A stretch of DNA of 64,000 bases from assembly GCF_045446075.1 (NCBI RefSeq), contig NZ_JBJJBQ010000002.1, positions 186,001 through 250,000 of the forward strand, in the 5' to 3' direction. The notes under the pieces are model-generated. The model was not told the origin of the DNA. It searched no databases and saw only the letters and a program-made list of their open reading frames with translations. Shown one piece after another: positions 16,406-24,415 of this stretch. The stretch's first letter is position 1, and the number at the start of each line of letters is the position of its first letter. Source of the stretch: Flavisericum labens (GTDB taxonomy: Bacteria > Bacteroidota > Bacteroidia > Flavobacteriales > Flavobacteriaceae). A program made the position numbers and the translations under genes.

Positions 16406-17833
16406 TTAAACTGAAAGTTTTTTTGTGATGTCTTCTACGTACTTTCTAAATTGCTTGTCGGTTGAAGATAGATTGTCTACTGTTTTACAGGCGTGTAATA
16501 CCGTGGCATGGTCTCTTTTTCCAATTTGAGAGCCAATACTTGCAAGAGATGCCTTGGTAAGCTTTTTTGCAAAAAACATAGCCAATTGACGAGCTTGTAC
16601 AATATGGCGTTTTCTGGTTTTTGACTGAAGCGTATCCACATCCATTTGAAAATAGTCTGATACCACTTTTTGAATGTAGTCTATCGATACTTCTCGCTTG
16701 GTGTTTTTAACAAATTTCTCTACAATAATGCGAGCCAAATCTAAAGTGATTTCTTTCTTGTTGAAAGACGATTGCGCAATTAGAGATATAATGGCACCTT
16801 CAAGTTCTCTTACATTGCTTTTAATGTTTTTGGCTACATACTCAATAATTTCCTCTGGCATTTCAACACCATCGCGGTAAAGTTTATTTCTTAAGATAGA
16901 AACACGGGTTTCAAAATCGGGATTTTGCAATTCGGCAGACAGTCCCCATTTGAATCTAGACAATAAACGTTGCTCTATGTCCTGCATATCAACAGGTGCT
17001 TTATCGCTCGTTAAAACAACTTGCTTGCCATTTTGGTGCAAGTGATTGAAAATATGAAAGAACACGTCTTGAGTTCCGGTTTTACCAGAAAGGAATTGTA
17101 CATCATCAATAATTAATACATCAATGATTTGATAAAAATGAATAAAATCATTTCTATTGTTCTTTTTTACGGCATCAATATATTGTTGCGTAAACTTTTC
17201 AGCAGAAATATATAAAACCGTCTTTTCTGGATATTTATCTTTTATGTCTACTCCAATGGCATGAGCCAGATGGGTTTTTCCTAAACCAACACCACCAAAA
17301 ATAAGAAGTGGGTTGAATGAGGTGCCTCCTGGCTTCGCAGCAACAGCTAAACCAGCACTGCGAGCCAATCTGTTTGAGTCGCCCTCCAAAAAGTTTTCAA
17401 AACTGTAATTTGGGTTGAGCTGAGATTCAATTTTTACATTTCTAATACCAGGAATAACAAACGGATTGCGTAATTCAGGATTTTTATTATTAAAAGGAAT
17501 ATCAACATCCTGCGATTTTACAGCACTTCTGTTCGAGCTTGGAATTTTTTCTGTAAAAGGTTGTTTGTTGCCATAAGTGTTTTCCATTTTTATAATGTAA
17601 ACCAATTTGGCAGTTTCGCCCAGTTCTTTTGTAAGGGCTACTTTAAGGATTTTAACGTAGTGTTCTTCAAGCCATTCATAAAAAAACTTACTAGGTACTT
17701 GAATGCTCAGTGAATTATCTGTAAGCTTAGCTGCTACAATGGGCTCAAACCAAGTTTTGTATGCTTGCGGTTGGATGTTATCCTTTATAAATTCAAGACA
17801 ATTATTCCAAACCGATTGCGCAGTTACACTCAT
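16406..17833 (-). CDS. dnaA: Chromosomal replication initiator DnaA
   Basis: A 475-residue AAA+ protein that opens the origin of replication. Domain I is at 1-85, followed by a short linker. Domain III has Walker A GGVGLGKTHLA at about 180-190, Walker B VLIIDDVQFL at about 239-248, and sensor sequences. Domain IV carries the DNA-binding signature RDHATVLHACKTV near the C-terminus. It is followed by the LMW phosphatase gene. The 195-bp region upstream has no TTATCCACA-type box cluster, so the origin does not appear to lie here. Confidence 0.98.
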   Translation of the reverse strand: MSVTAQSVWNNCLEFIKDNIQPQAYKTWFEPIVAAKLTDNSLSIQVPSKFFYEWLEEHYVKILKVALTKELGETAKLVYIIKMENTYGNKQPFTEKIPSSNRSAVKSQDVDIPFNNKNPELRNPFVIPGIRNVKIESQLNPNYSFENFLEGDSNRLARSAGLAVAAKPGGTSFNPLLIFGGVGLGKTHLAHAIGVDIKDKYPEKTVLYISAEKFTQQYIDAVKKNNRNDFIHFYQIIDVLIIDDVQFLSGKTGTQDVFFHIFNHLHQNGKQVVLTSDKAPVDMQDIEQRLLSRFKWGLSAELQNPDFETRVSILRNKLYRDGVEMPEEIIEYVAKNIKSNVRELEGAIISLIAQSSFNKKEITLDLARIIVEKFVKNTKREVSIDYIQKVVSDYFQMDVDTLQSKTRKRHIVQARQLAMFFAKKLTKASLASIGSQIGKRDHATVLHACKTVDNLSSTDKQFRKYVEDITKKLSV

Positions 17834-18028
17834 TTTTTAATATACAGATTTTTTAGTTAGCTAGATAATGAATGAAAAATAACTTTTCATTTCCCCCTTC
17901 CCCATTAAGGGGTGACAAATATGTGAACAAAATTCTTAAAAAAAAAATCAAAGAGTATTGAATTTTTAGAAATTTTTCCGCATGTTTAACCTGTTGCCGA
18001 AACTACAAAAAAATATCCAAACAAACTT

Positions 18029-18433
18029 ATGAAATTCGACGAAATACAAATTAGAGTGAGGTATGGTGAAACCGACCAAATGGGCATAGTTTATCATGGT
18101 AACTACGCATTATATCTGGAAATGGGAAGAATTGAGTGGTTGAGGAAACATGGAATTTCATATAAATCTATGGAAGAAAGTGGTATCATGTTACCTGTGA
18201 TTTCTTTGAGTATAAACTATAAAAAATCAGCAGGTTATGATGATGTAATTAATGTAAAAACTCAAGTCAAAAAGAAGCCTTCTGTTAAGATAGAATTCGA
18301 TTATGAAATCACTAACGAAGCTGGTGAAATTTTAACCACTGCAAATACGGTATTGGCTTTTATTGAAATGAAAACGAATAAACCAATTAGGGCGCCACAA
18401 TATATTACAGATTTATTAAGTAATTTAGATTGA
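18029..18433 (+). CDS. Acyl-CoA thioesterase (YbgC/FadM-like hotdog fold)
   Basis: A 134-residue single hotdog-domain protein. The segment VRYGETDQMGIVYHGNYALYLEMGRIEWLR contains the family's catalytic Asp and the HGNY pattern. It hydrolyses acyl-CoA or 4-hydroxybenzoyl-CoA-type thioesters; the true substrate is unknown. It is divergent from dnaA with a 195-bp intergenic region and is followed by the convergent arsenite exporter gene. Confidence 0.92.
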   Translation: MKFDEIQIRVRYGETDQMGIVYHGNYALYLEMGRIEWLRKHGISYKSMEESGIMLPVISLSINYKKSAGYDDVINVKTQVKKKPSVKIEFDYEITNEAGEILTTANTVLAFIEMKTNKPIRAPQYITDLLSNLD

Positions 18434-18521
18434 TTCTATTTTTATTTTAGCGCTAGAATTTAATTAAGTTACAGAACATCTCACCTTTATATGAATGAGC
18501 TGTTTTTTTTCTAATTATAGA

Positions 18522-19583
18522 TTATGCTCTGTTAAAGGTTTTGGTTTTTCCGTAATATTTTTTTCTTAACCAAAAGGATACCCGCACTAAAAGTATTAAA
18601 GCTGGAACTTCGACCAGCGGACCAATAACTCCAGCAAATGCTTGCCCGGAGTTGAGTCCAAAAACGGCAATGGCTACCGCAATGGCCAATTCAAAATTGT
18701 TTCCTGCAGCCGTGAAAGCAACAGATGCTGTTTTGTCGTATTCCGCACCTAAGGATTTTGTAACGAAAAACCCAATAATGAACATTAAACTGAAATAAAC
18801 CAACAGGGGGACAGCGATTATAAGAACATCCATGGGTATTTCTACAATTAACTCGCCTTTTAACGAAAACATAATGATTATAGTAAATAACAGCGCAACC
18901 AATGTCATAGGGGAAATTGCAGGAATAAAGGTTTGTGCGTACCAGGTTTCACCTTTTAATTTTACTAAAATCCACCGACTTAAAATTCCCATAATAAACG
19001 GAATGCCTAAGTAAATGGCAACACTTTCTGCAATGGTGGCAATTGAAATGTCAACAATGGCACCTTCAAATCCAAAATAGGGTGGTAGTATAGTAATGAA
19101 TATCCAAGCATAAAAGCTATAGGCAAAAACCTGAAAAATACTATTTAAAGCCACTAAACCAGCGCCATATTCGCTACTTCCTTCGGCAAGGTCATTCCAA
19201 ACCAATACCATGGCGATACATCGGGCTAGGCCAATTAAAATAAGTCCGACCATATACTCTGGGTAATCGTGCAAAAATGTAATGGCAAGTATGAACATTA
19301 AAACGGGACCTATAATCCAGTTTAAAACCAATGAAATAGAAAGAATTTTGGTGTTTTTAAAAACCTTGGGAAGCAATGCATAGTTAACTTTTGCTAATGG
19401 TGGATACATCATAAGAATCAAACCGATGGCAATGGGAACATTTGTTGAGCCACTGCTCATGGCGTTTATAAAGTTTGGAAAACGGGGGAATAGGTACCCA
19501 ATTCCCACACCAAAGGCCATGGCCATAAAAATCCATAGGGTGAGGTTTCTGTCTAGAAACCCAAGTTTCTTGTTTTGTGCCAT
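18522..19583 (-). CDS. Arsenite efflux transporter, ACR3 family
   Basis: A membrane protein of about 353 residues and ten helices that expels arsenite. Family pieces are LDRNLTLWIFMAMAFGVGIGY, MYPPLAKVNYALLP, LIGLARCIAMVLVWNDLAEG with the conserved Cys, and FTAAGNNFELAIAVAIAVFG. The start is the ATG at 19583 (MAQNKKLGFLDRN), 1 bp after the arsC stop. A longer reading frame to 19697 would run inside arsC and adds non-family sequence. It is the last gene of the arsR-DUF6428-arsC-acr3 operon. Confidence 0.95.
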   Translation of the reverse strand: MAQNKKLGFLDRNLTLWIFMAMAFGVGIGYLFPRFPNFINAMSSGSTNVPIAIGLILMMYPPLAKVNYALLPKVFKNTKILSISLVLNWIIGPVLMFILAITFLHDYPEYMVGLILIGLARCIAMVLVWNDLAEGSSEYGAGLVALNSIFQVFAYSFYAWIFITILPPYFGFEGAIVDISIATIAESVAIYLGIPFIMGILSRWILVKLKGETWYAQTFIPAISPMTLVALLFTIIIMFSLKGELIVEIPMDVLIIAVPLLVYFSLMFIIGFFVTKSLGAEYDKTASVAFTAAGNNFELAIAVAIAVFGLNSGQAFAGVIGPLVEVPALILLVRVSFWLRKKYYGKTKTFNRA

Positions 19584-19584
19584 T

Positions 19585-20217
19585 TTAAGATTGAATTTTG
19601 GAAAAAACGTAAAACAATTCGGTTGCAATTTGTAAACTGCGTTCCTTGTATTTTTCGGCTTGTTGCGGTGTGCTGTCAAAGGCCTTGGGGTCTTCAAAAG
19701 TTATTGGAATGCGATTTTCAGCACCAGGAACAATAGGACAAGATTCGTTAGCAGAATTGCAGGTCATGATAGCAGCAAAGCCCAATTTTGGATTAAATTC
19801 ATCATCGAATGTTTTTGAAAAGCCAATAACAGGGTGCGCGTTATTGGAGTGTTTAATGCTATAAACCGGATTGTCGCCTTCTGAAATTGTTTTTACTAAA
19901 AAACCAGAATGCTTTAGGGTTTTAGCAGCCATGGGAAACAATGCCGTGGCCTCTGTACCTCCCGAATAGCAAAACACTTGTTTAATGTTGAAATAAAAAG
20001 CCATGGTTTGCGCCCAAACTTGCGATAAATGACTTCTGCGTGAGTTATGGGTACATATAAAATTTAACCGAATGTCTTGCCCATTGGAAACTTTAGTTTG
20101 AACAAAATCTATTAAAGGTTTTAGGGTTTTCTTTCGGTCATCTGAAATAGTTTCAGGGTTTAAGCTTTTTATGGTCTGTTCTATTTCGGCAAATAGATTG
20201 GTTTGTGTGTTGGTCAT
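19585..20217 (-). CDS. arsC: Arsenate reductase, thioredoxin-coupled type
   Basis: A 210-residue LMW-phosphatase-fold protein. The P-loop is FICTHNSRRSHL with Cys55 and Arg61. A second pair, Cys153 and Cys160 in TCNSANESCPIVPG, has the C-x6-C spacing of the resolving cysteines in thioredoxin-linked ArsC enzymes. I therefore read it as an arsenate reductase rather than a general phosphatase. About 48 extra N-terminal residues precede the catalytic domain, as in related Bacteroidota proteins. It lies between DUF6428 and acr3 in the arsenic operon. Confidence 0.9.
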   Translation of the reverse strand: MTNTQTNLFAEIEQTIKSLNPETISDDRKKTLKPLIDFVQTKVSNGQDIRLNFICTHNSRRSHLSQVWAQTMAFYFNIKQVFCYSGGTEATALFPMAAKTLKHSGFLVKTISEGDNPVYSIKHSNNAHPVIGFSKTFDDEFNPKLGFAAIMTCNSANESCPIVPGAENRIPITFEDPKAFDSTPQQAEKYKERSLQIATELFYVFSKIQS

Positions 20218-20230
20218 TCTGTTTTATTTT

Positions 20231-20698
20231 TTAGCAGCAATTTCCTCCCGGTTCACAGCATGGTTGGCTATTTAGGTCTGATAGTTTTACCTTTGGTTTT
20301 TCTTCTGGAATTCCACAATTGTCCTTGGCCAAACAATCGGTTTGTTTTGTGGTTAGCAAGAAATTTTCTCCGTTAAAACCCAATCCAAATTTCCTAATGG
20401 TTTCAGCTTGATATTCCACTTCAATTTCTAAGTCCTCAATTCCTAAAGTTTTTTCAGAAAGCTCAATGATTTTTAATAGTTTTTCTGGATGTAACCTATG
20501 GTTGTAATCGTTGGCATTCCAAAGTTGAAAGTTTACGACCTCTTCATTACGAACGGTTCCGCCGCAATCAATAAAATATTTTGTGACTTTACCAACTTCT
20601 GTAACATGAAAGTGGCTGGGAACGAGTTGTCCGTTTGGCAATTGAAAAGCAATTTGATTTAATTGCTTTAGTTTGTTTTTTACTTCTGAAAGTTTCAT
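20231..20698 (-). CDS. DUF6428 family protein in the arsenic operon
   Basis: A 155-residue protein that I assign to the DUF6428 family because of its start (MKLSEVKNKLKQLNQIAFQLPNG) and its fixed place in flavobacterial ars operons. The N-terminal part has conserved HFHVTEVGKVTKYFIDCGG with several metal-type ligands. The C-terminus is Cys-rich (DCLAKDNCG, then CCEPGGNCC), which could bind As(III) or a metal (inference). It lies 47 bp after arsR and 13 bp before arsC. Biochemical role unknown. Confidence 0.8.
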   Translation of the reverse strand: MKLSEVKNKLKQLNQIAFQLPNGQLVPSHFHVTEVGKVTKYFIDCGGTVRNEEVVNFQLWNANDYNHRLHPEKLLKIIELSEKTLGIEDLEIEVEYQAETIRKFGLGFNGENFLLTTKQTDCLAKDNCGIPEEKPKVKLSDLNSQPCCEPGGNCC

Positions 20699-20745
20699 TT
20701 TTATGTTGTTTTATCGTTATTGTGCGATTAATTGCTGAAAATTTT

Positions 20746-21075
20746 TTAGCAACAATGTTGATTTGTCATATCTTGGTTTAAAAACTGGAACATTACATTT
20801 TTCATTTTGATCCAATTTTCTATGTTGATGCAATAGCAAACGCTGGTGCCTTCAACATTTCCTTTTATTAAACCTAGGTGTTTTAGTTCTTTTAAGTGTT
20901 GCGAAATAGTGGGTTGAGCCAATCCTATTTCGTTTACCAAATCGCCACAAACACAAGCGTTCAGTTTAAATAAATGCTGTAAAATTGCTACTCTGGCCGG
21001 GTGGCCAAACACTTTAGCAAAAAGCGCTATTTCATTTTGCTTGTCTGTAAATATTTCTGTTTTGGCTAAACCCAT
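20746..21075 (-). CDS. arsR: ArsR family transcriptional repressor
   Basis: A 109-residue winged-helix metalloregulator. The metal-sensing motif LNACVCGDLV (Cys41, Cys43) sits in the helix used by classical As(III) sensors, and the recognition helix region is GLAQPTISQHLKELKHLGLIKG. A C-terminal HCC adds possible ligands. As(III) binding is expected to release the repressor from its operator. It heads the operon, and a palindrome overlapping its own -7 box (21089-21100) is a likely autoregulatory site. Confidence 0.93.
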   Translation of the reverse strand: MGLAKTEIFTDKQNEIALFAKVFGHPARVAILQHLFKLNACVCGDLVNEIGLAQPTISQHLKELKHLGLIKGNVEGTSVCYCINIENWIKMKNVMFQFLNQDMTNQHCC

Positions 21076-21088
21076 TTCTTTAATTTGT

Positions 21089-21105
21089 ATATTGCAATAT
21101 TACGA
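21089..21105 (-). promoter_or_regulatory. Probable ars promoter with overlapping ArsR operator
   Basis: ATATTGCAATAT (21089-21100) is a perfect 12-bp palindrome 14 bp upstream of the arsR ATG. On the minus strand it overlaps TAATATTG (21095-21102), one mismatch from TAnnTTTG. A near-palindrome CGATTAATATATCG (21103-21116) lies just beyond. A repressor bound here would block the promoter. The assignment is inferred from position and symmetry. Confidence 0.5.
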
Positions 21106-21120
21106 TTAATATATCGATTG

Positions 21121-21158
21121 ACAAAAAAAAGCCCTAAATTTTTTTTTTTAAGGCTTTA
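21121..21158 (-). terminator. Terminator of rho
   Basis: AAAGCC and GGCTTT arms flank an A/T-rich loop. Read on the minus strand the stem ends in TTTTTTTTG, 29 bp past the rho stop. It also separates rho from the ars operon. Confidence 0.75.
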
Positions 21159-21186
21159 GTTTTATCAGAAATTATTGAGTTCTTTT

Positions 21187-22797
21187 CTATCCATTCATTG
21201 AAATCAAAAACTCTTCGTTGTTCTTGGTCTGTTTAACTCGGCCGTTTATAAACTCCATGGCTTCAATTGGGTTCATATCAGCTAAGTATTTACGCATAAT
21301 CCACATGCGTTGTATAGTATTTTCATCTAACAATAAATCATCGCGACGCGTGCTTGAAGATGTTAAATCAATAGCAGGGAAAATTCTACGGTTAGATATT
21401 TTTCTATCCAATTGAAGTTCCATGTTACCTGTTCCTTTAAATTCTTCAAAAATAACTTCATCCATTTTTGAGCCTGTTTCTGTAAGAGCAGTAGCTATTA
21501 TAGTCAATGAACCACCATTTTCAATGTTACGGGCTGCGCCAAAGAATCGTTTTGGTTTGTGCAAGGCATTGGCATCTACACCACCGCTTAAAATTTTACC
21601 TGATGCTGGTTGCACAGTATTGTAAGCGCGGGCCAAACGTGTAATGGAATCTAATAGTATAACCACATCGTGACCGCACTCAACCAATCGTTTTGCTTTT
21701 TCAAGTACGATATTAGCAATTCTTACATGTTCGTGTGCTTCTTTATCAAAAGTAGAAGCAATTACCTCACCACGCACATGGCGTTGCATATCGGTTACCT
21801 CCTCAGGGCGCTCATCAATTAACAAAATCATTTGATAAACCTCAGGGTGGTTAGCCGCAATCGCATTAGCCACGTCTTTAAGCAACATGGTTTTTCCCGT
21901 TTTTGGTTGCGAAACAATCATACCACGTTGTCCTTTTCCAATAGGTGAAAACAAATCCATTATTCTTGTAGAAATGGTGCTTTGTCTTTCGGCAATATTG
22001 AATTTTTCTTGAGGAAACAGTGGTGTTAAATGTTCGAAAGAGACGCGGTCTCTCACTACATTAGGTTTTTGTCCGTTAATTTTACTAACCTTAATTAAAG
22101 GAAAATATTTTTCACCTTCTTTTGGCGGACGAACATGACCCAAAACAGTATCTCCTGTTTTTAGTCCAAATAACCTAATCTGCGATTGCGATACATAAAT
22201 ATCATCCGGAGAAGATAGGTAATTGTAATCCGACGAACGTAAAAAACCATAGCCATCCTGCATGATGTCTAATACACCTTCACTTTCTATAATGGCATCA
22301 AATTCAAAATCGGGCTCACGATAACGGTTTCTGTTATCCTTGTTGCCTTTATCAACATTACTGTTTTTTGGGTTTTTGTTTTGATTTTTATTGTTGTTAT
22401 TCCGTTTGTTCAACTTTTGCTGATTATCGTTCTGGTTTTTTTGCTTAGAACTGTTATCTGGCTTTTGGTTGTTTGTATTTTGCTTGGTATCCCCAGAATC
22501 GACTTTGGGGGTATTGGTATTTTGCTCACTAGACGTTTTGCTAACATTCTTTGGTGCATTTTGTTGCTGCGCACGTGGTCTAGGTTTTTTTGTTGGTTTG
22601 TTGCTGTCTTTTGTCTCGGCTTCGGTAGTTGGAGCTACAACTTCTTTTACAGCACTCGGGTCAGCCGCCTGTTGATCTAATATTTGGTAAACCAGATCTA
22701 ATTTTTTTAATGAACGGTACTTAGGTACGTTCAGTTTTTTTGCAATCTCCTGTAAATCAGTGAGTTTTTTTGCTTTTAGTTGTGAAATTTCAAACAT
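21187..22797 (-). CDS. rho: Transcription termination factor Rho with Asn-rich insertion
   Basis: A 536-residue hexameric RNA helicase that ends transcription. The Rho N-terminal helical domain is at 1-48 (LKAKKLTDLQEIAKKLNVPKY). A low-complexity segment rich in Asn, Lys, Gln and Pro runs from about 55 to 160. The RNA-binding cold-shock-like domain follows (GVLDIMQDGYGFLRSSDYNY), then the ATPase domain with Walker A VSQPKTGKTMLL and Walker B VVILLDSITRLARAYN. The insertion makes it longer than E. coli Rho (419 aa), as is common in Bacteroidota. Single gene, divergent from DUF4293. Confidence 0.97.
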   Translation of the reverse strand: MFEISQLKAKKLTDLQEIAKKLNVPKYRSLKKLDLVYQILDQQAADPSAVKEVVAPTTEAETKDSNKPTKKPRPRAQQQNAPKNVSKTSSEQNTNTPKVDSGDTKQNTNNQKPDNSSKQKNQNDNQQKLNKRNNNNKNQNKNPKNSNVDKGNKDNRNRYREPDFEFDAIIESEGVLDIMQDGYGFLRSSDYNYLSSPDDIYVSQSQIRLFGLKTGDTVLGHVRPPKEGEKYFPLIKVSKINGQKPNVVRDRVSFEHLTPLFPQEKFNIAERQSTISTRIMDLFSPIGKGQRGMIVSQPKTGKTMLLKDVANAIAANHPEVYQMILLIDERPEEVTDMQRHVRGEVIASTFDKEAHEHVRIANIVLEKAKRLVECGHDVVILLDSITRLARAYNTVQPASGKILSGGVDANALHKPKRFFGAARNIENGGSLTIIATALTETGSKMDEVIFEEFKGTGNMELQLDRKISNRRIFPAIDLTSSSTRRDDLLLDENTIQRMWIMRKYLADMNPIEAMEFINGRVKQTKNNEEFLISMNG

Positions 22798-22954
22798 TAT
22801 TGTTTTATTGAATCTTTATAATATTGAATACCAGTTAAGATGTATTCCGAAAAAAATGTTTTTATTCTGAAGATATAACCGCGTGTTTATGCGGCCGTTG
22901 AGAATTAATACTGCAATTATACAACTTTATTTTATTTTTTTACGGTAATTCTTT

Positions 22955-22962
22955 TATTTTTG
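22955..22962 (+). promoter_or_regulatory. -7 promoter box of the DUF4293 gene
   Basis: TATTTTTG matches TAnnTTTG and lies 21 bp before the ATG at 22984. The TTG at 22960 is inside this box and is not a start codon. Confidence 0.7.
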
Positions 22963-22983
22963 CGGTCTAGTTTTGAAAAAAGC

Positions 22984-23394
22984 ATGCTGCAACGAATCCA
23001 AACCGTTTATCTTTTACTTGCCGCCGGAGTTTCCGGAGGGTTGATTTACGTGTTTAATCTTTGGCAAACAGCAGAAGGCGTTAAAATATTTGCGAACGAT
23101 AACAGTTATGTGTTTGCAGCGTTTTTAACATCGGCCTTTTTTTCTTTAGTCTCTATATTTAGGTATAAAAACAGGAAGTCTCAGTTTATTTTGGGGCGCC
23201 TTAATATCATATTAAACTTTTTTTTACTAGGATTTTTCGTGTACCGATCGCTAAATCTATCTGGAGAAACGGCGGTTTCAGAGAAAGGTATTGGGATGCT
23301 TCTCCCCATTGTTTCTATCGTGTTATTGGCATTAGCCAATAAGGCCATCAAGAAGGATGAAGATCTCGTAAAATCTGTTGATCGATTGCGTTAA
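22984..23394 (+). CDS. DUF4293 family four-helix membrane protein
   Basis: A 136-residue inner-membrane protein with four hydrophobic segments: VYLLLAAGVSGGLIYVF, VFAAFLTSAFFSLVSIF, IILNFFLLGFFVYRS and MLLPIVSIVLLALANKAI. The start MLQRIQTVYLLLA and the end IKKDEDLVKSVDRLR are typical of this Bacteroidota family. Function unknown. Homologues usually sit next to rho, as here, where the two are divergent. A strong hairpin terminator follows at 23426. Confidence 0.88.
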   Translation: MLQRIQTVYLLLAAGVSGGLIYVFNLWQTAEGVKIFANDNSYVFAAFLTSAFFSLVSIFRYKNRKSQFILGRLNIILNFFLLGFFVYRSLNLSGETAVSEKGIGMLLPIVSIVLLALANKAIKKDEDLVKSVDRLR

Positions 23395-23425
23395 ACCTAA
23401 CATCTTAGTAGTATTAGTGCGAAAG

Positions 23426-23455
23426 AAACCCAAAGTGAAAGCTTTGGGTTTTTTT
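23426..23455 (+). terminator. Terminator after DUF4293
   Basis: AAACCCAAAG (23426-23435) pairs with CTTTGGGTTT (23442-23451) across a 6-nt loop, and a T run follows. Confidence 0.85.
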
Positions 23456-23591
23456 ATAGGCATCCCTTAATACCTCCCAAGGAGGGAGGCCCTCAAACTT
23501 AAAACATTACGTAAAAATCAAATTACCTGAGTTCGATTATTATTCAAACTGCTAAATCTAAATTAGATGCAAACATCTCAATTTTAGAACG

Positions 23592-23721
23592 TTGTCATTT
23601 CGATAGAGTGAGGAACGAACGATGAAAAATCCCATTATAATGAGATTCCTCCTTGTTAAGCTACGCTTAGGTATTTTTAATCAAAATATATTTTGATTTC
23701 AATAACGTTCGGAATAACAAT
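23592..23721. repeat. Dispersed-type imperfect inverted repeat (MITE-like)
   Basis: The ends TTGTCATTTCGA (left) and TTCGGAATAACAA (right) are roughly inverted. The interior ATCCCATTATAATGAGATT is also folded, and AATCAAAATATATTTTGATT (23679-23698) is a perfect 20-bp palindrome. This organisation resembles short palindromic repeats scattered through flavobacterial intergenic regions. Only this copy is seen in the window. Confidence 0.55.
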
Positions 23722-23843
23722 TCTTTTGCTTTAATATTTGGTAAACTATTTGAAAATCAGTGTTTTTAATTGAACTCGAGTAAATAAAATAAATAGTAGT
23801 AATTGTAAGTGCTTCCCTTTGGGATGGATTTAGAAAGGACTAT

Positions 23844-24341
23844 TCAATACCGTTTATCAAACTCAATAACTTCTAAATTATCTATTTTTTTTCCGTCAAT
23901 GGTAAATCGCAGCATGGTACGTACTTTATGGAACCCGTGTTTGCCAACAGCTCCAGGGTTCATATGAATCAGTTTTAGTTTTTTATCCGGCATGACCTTT
24001 AAAATATGCGAATGCCCACAGATAAATAATTTTGGCGGATTTTCCTTTATGCCTTGAAAAACGCGACTGTTATATTTAGGCGGGTAACCACCAATATGGG
24101 TCATCCAAACATCCACATCTTCACACATAAAACGGTTGTGCTCTGGGAATTCACCTCTAATTTTAGCATCGTCAATGTTGCCATAAACGGCCTTTAATGG
24201 TTTAAGCGCTTTTATGGCATCGGTAACCTCTAAATTTCCAATGTCACCAACGTGCCAAACTTCATCGGCTTGTTTAACGTATTTTAAAATGTCGTTATCA
24301 ATATAACTGTGCGTATCTGAAAGCAGTAGGATTTTTGTCAT
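23844..24341 (-). CDS. YfcE/MJ0936-type metallophosphoesterase
   Basis: A 165-residue calcineurin-like phosphodiesterase. Metal-site motifs are in order: LLSDTHSYID, VWHVGDIGN, YGNIDD and FICGHSHI, with LIHMNPGAVG following. Members hydrolyse phosphodiesters; the substrate is unknown. The start is the ATG at 24341 (MTKILLLSDTH), because a longer frame to 24479 crosses the promoter and start of the divergent truA and encodes no family sequence. Confidence 0.93.
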   Translation of the reverse strand: MTKILLLSDTHSYIDNDILKYVKQADEVWHVGDIGNLEVTDAIKALKPLKAVYGNIDDAKIRGEFPEHNRFMCEDVDVWMTHIGGYPPKYNSRVFQGIKENPPKLFICGHSHILKVMPDKKLKLIHMNPGAVGKHGFHKVRTMLRFTIDGKKIDNLEVIEFDKRY

Positions 24342-24382
24342 TATAAAAATGTTAATGGTCCAGCTAAAATCGTAAATGTGAT

Positions 24383-24390
24383 TATCTTTG
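24383..24390 (+). promoter_or_regulatory. -7 promoter box of truA
   Basis: TATCTTTG matches TAnnTTTG exactly and lies 25 bp before the TTG start of truA at 24416. Confidence 0.7.
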
Positions 24391-24415
24391 CTGTTTACAA
24401 AAGTATTAAAACACA

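Larger units (their letters stand above)
23395..23843. other. 449-bp intergenic region with terminator and decayed repeats
   Basis: No gene is visible. The region holds the DUF4293 terminator (23426-23455), a small hairpin CCTCCC/GGGAGG (23473-23489), and a dispersed-type inverted repeat (23592-23721) with a perfect 20-bp palindrome inside. Confidence 0.7.

Noticed and set aside
17834..18028. Replication origin next to dnaA
   Set aside because: No TTATCCACA-type box cluster and no clear unwinding element is present; A-runs alone are not enough.
19584..19697. N-terminal extension of the ACR3 transporter
   Set aside because: The extension runs in another frame inside arsC; the ATG at 19583 gives the normal family N-terminus.
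22381..22680. Long plus-strand frame opposite the Asn-rich part of Rho
   Set aside because: It is the antisense of a low-complexity coding segment, with no promoter or conservation pattern.
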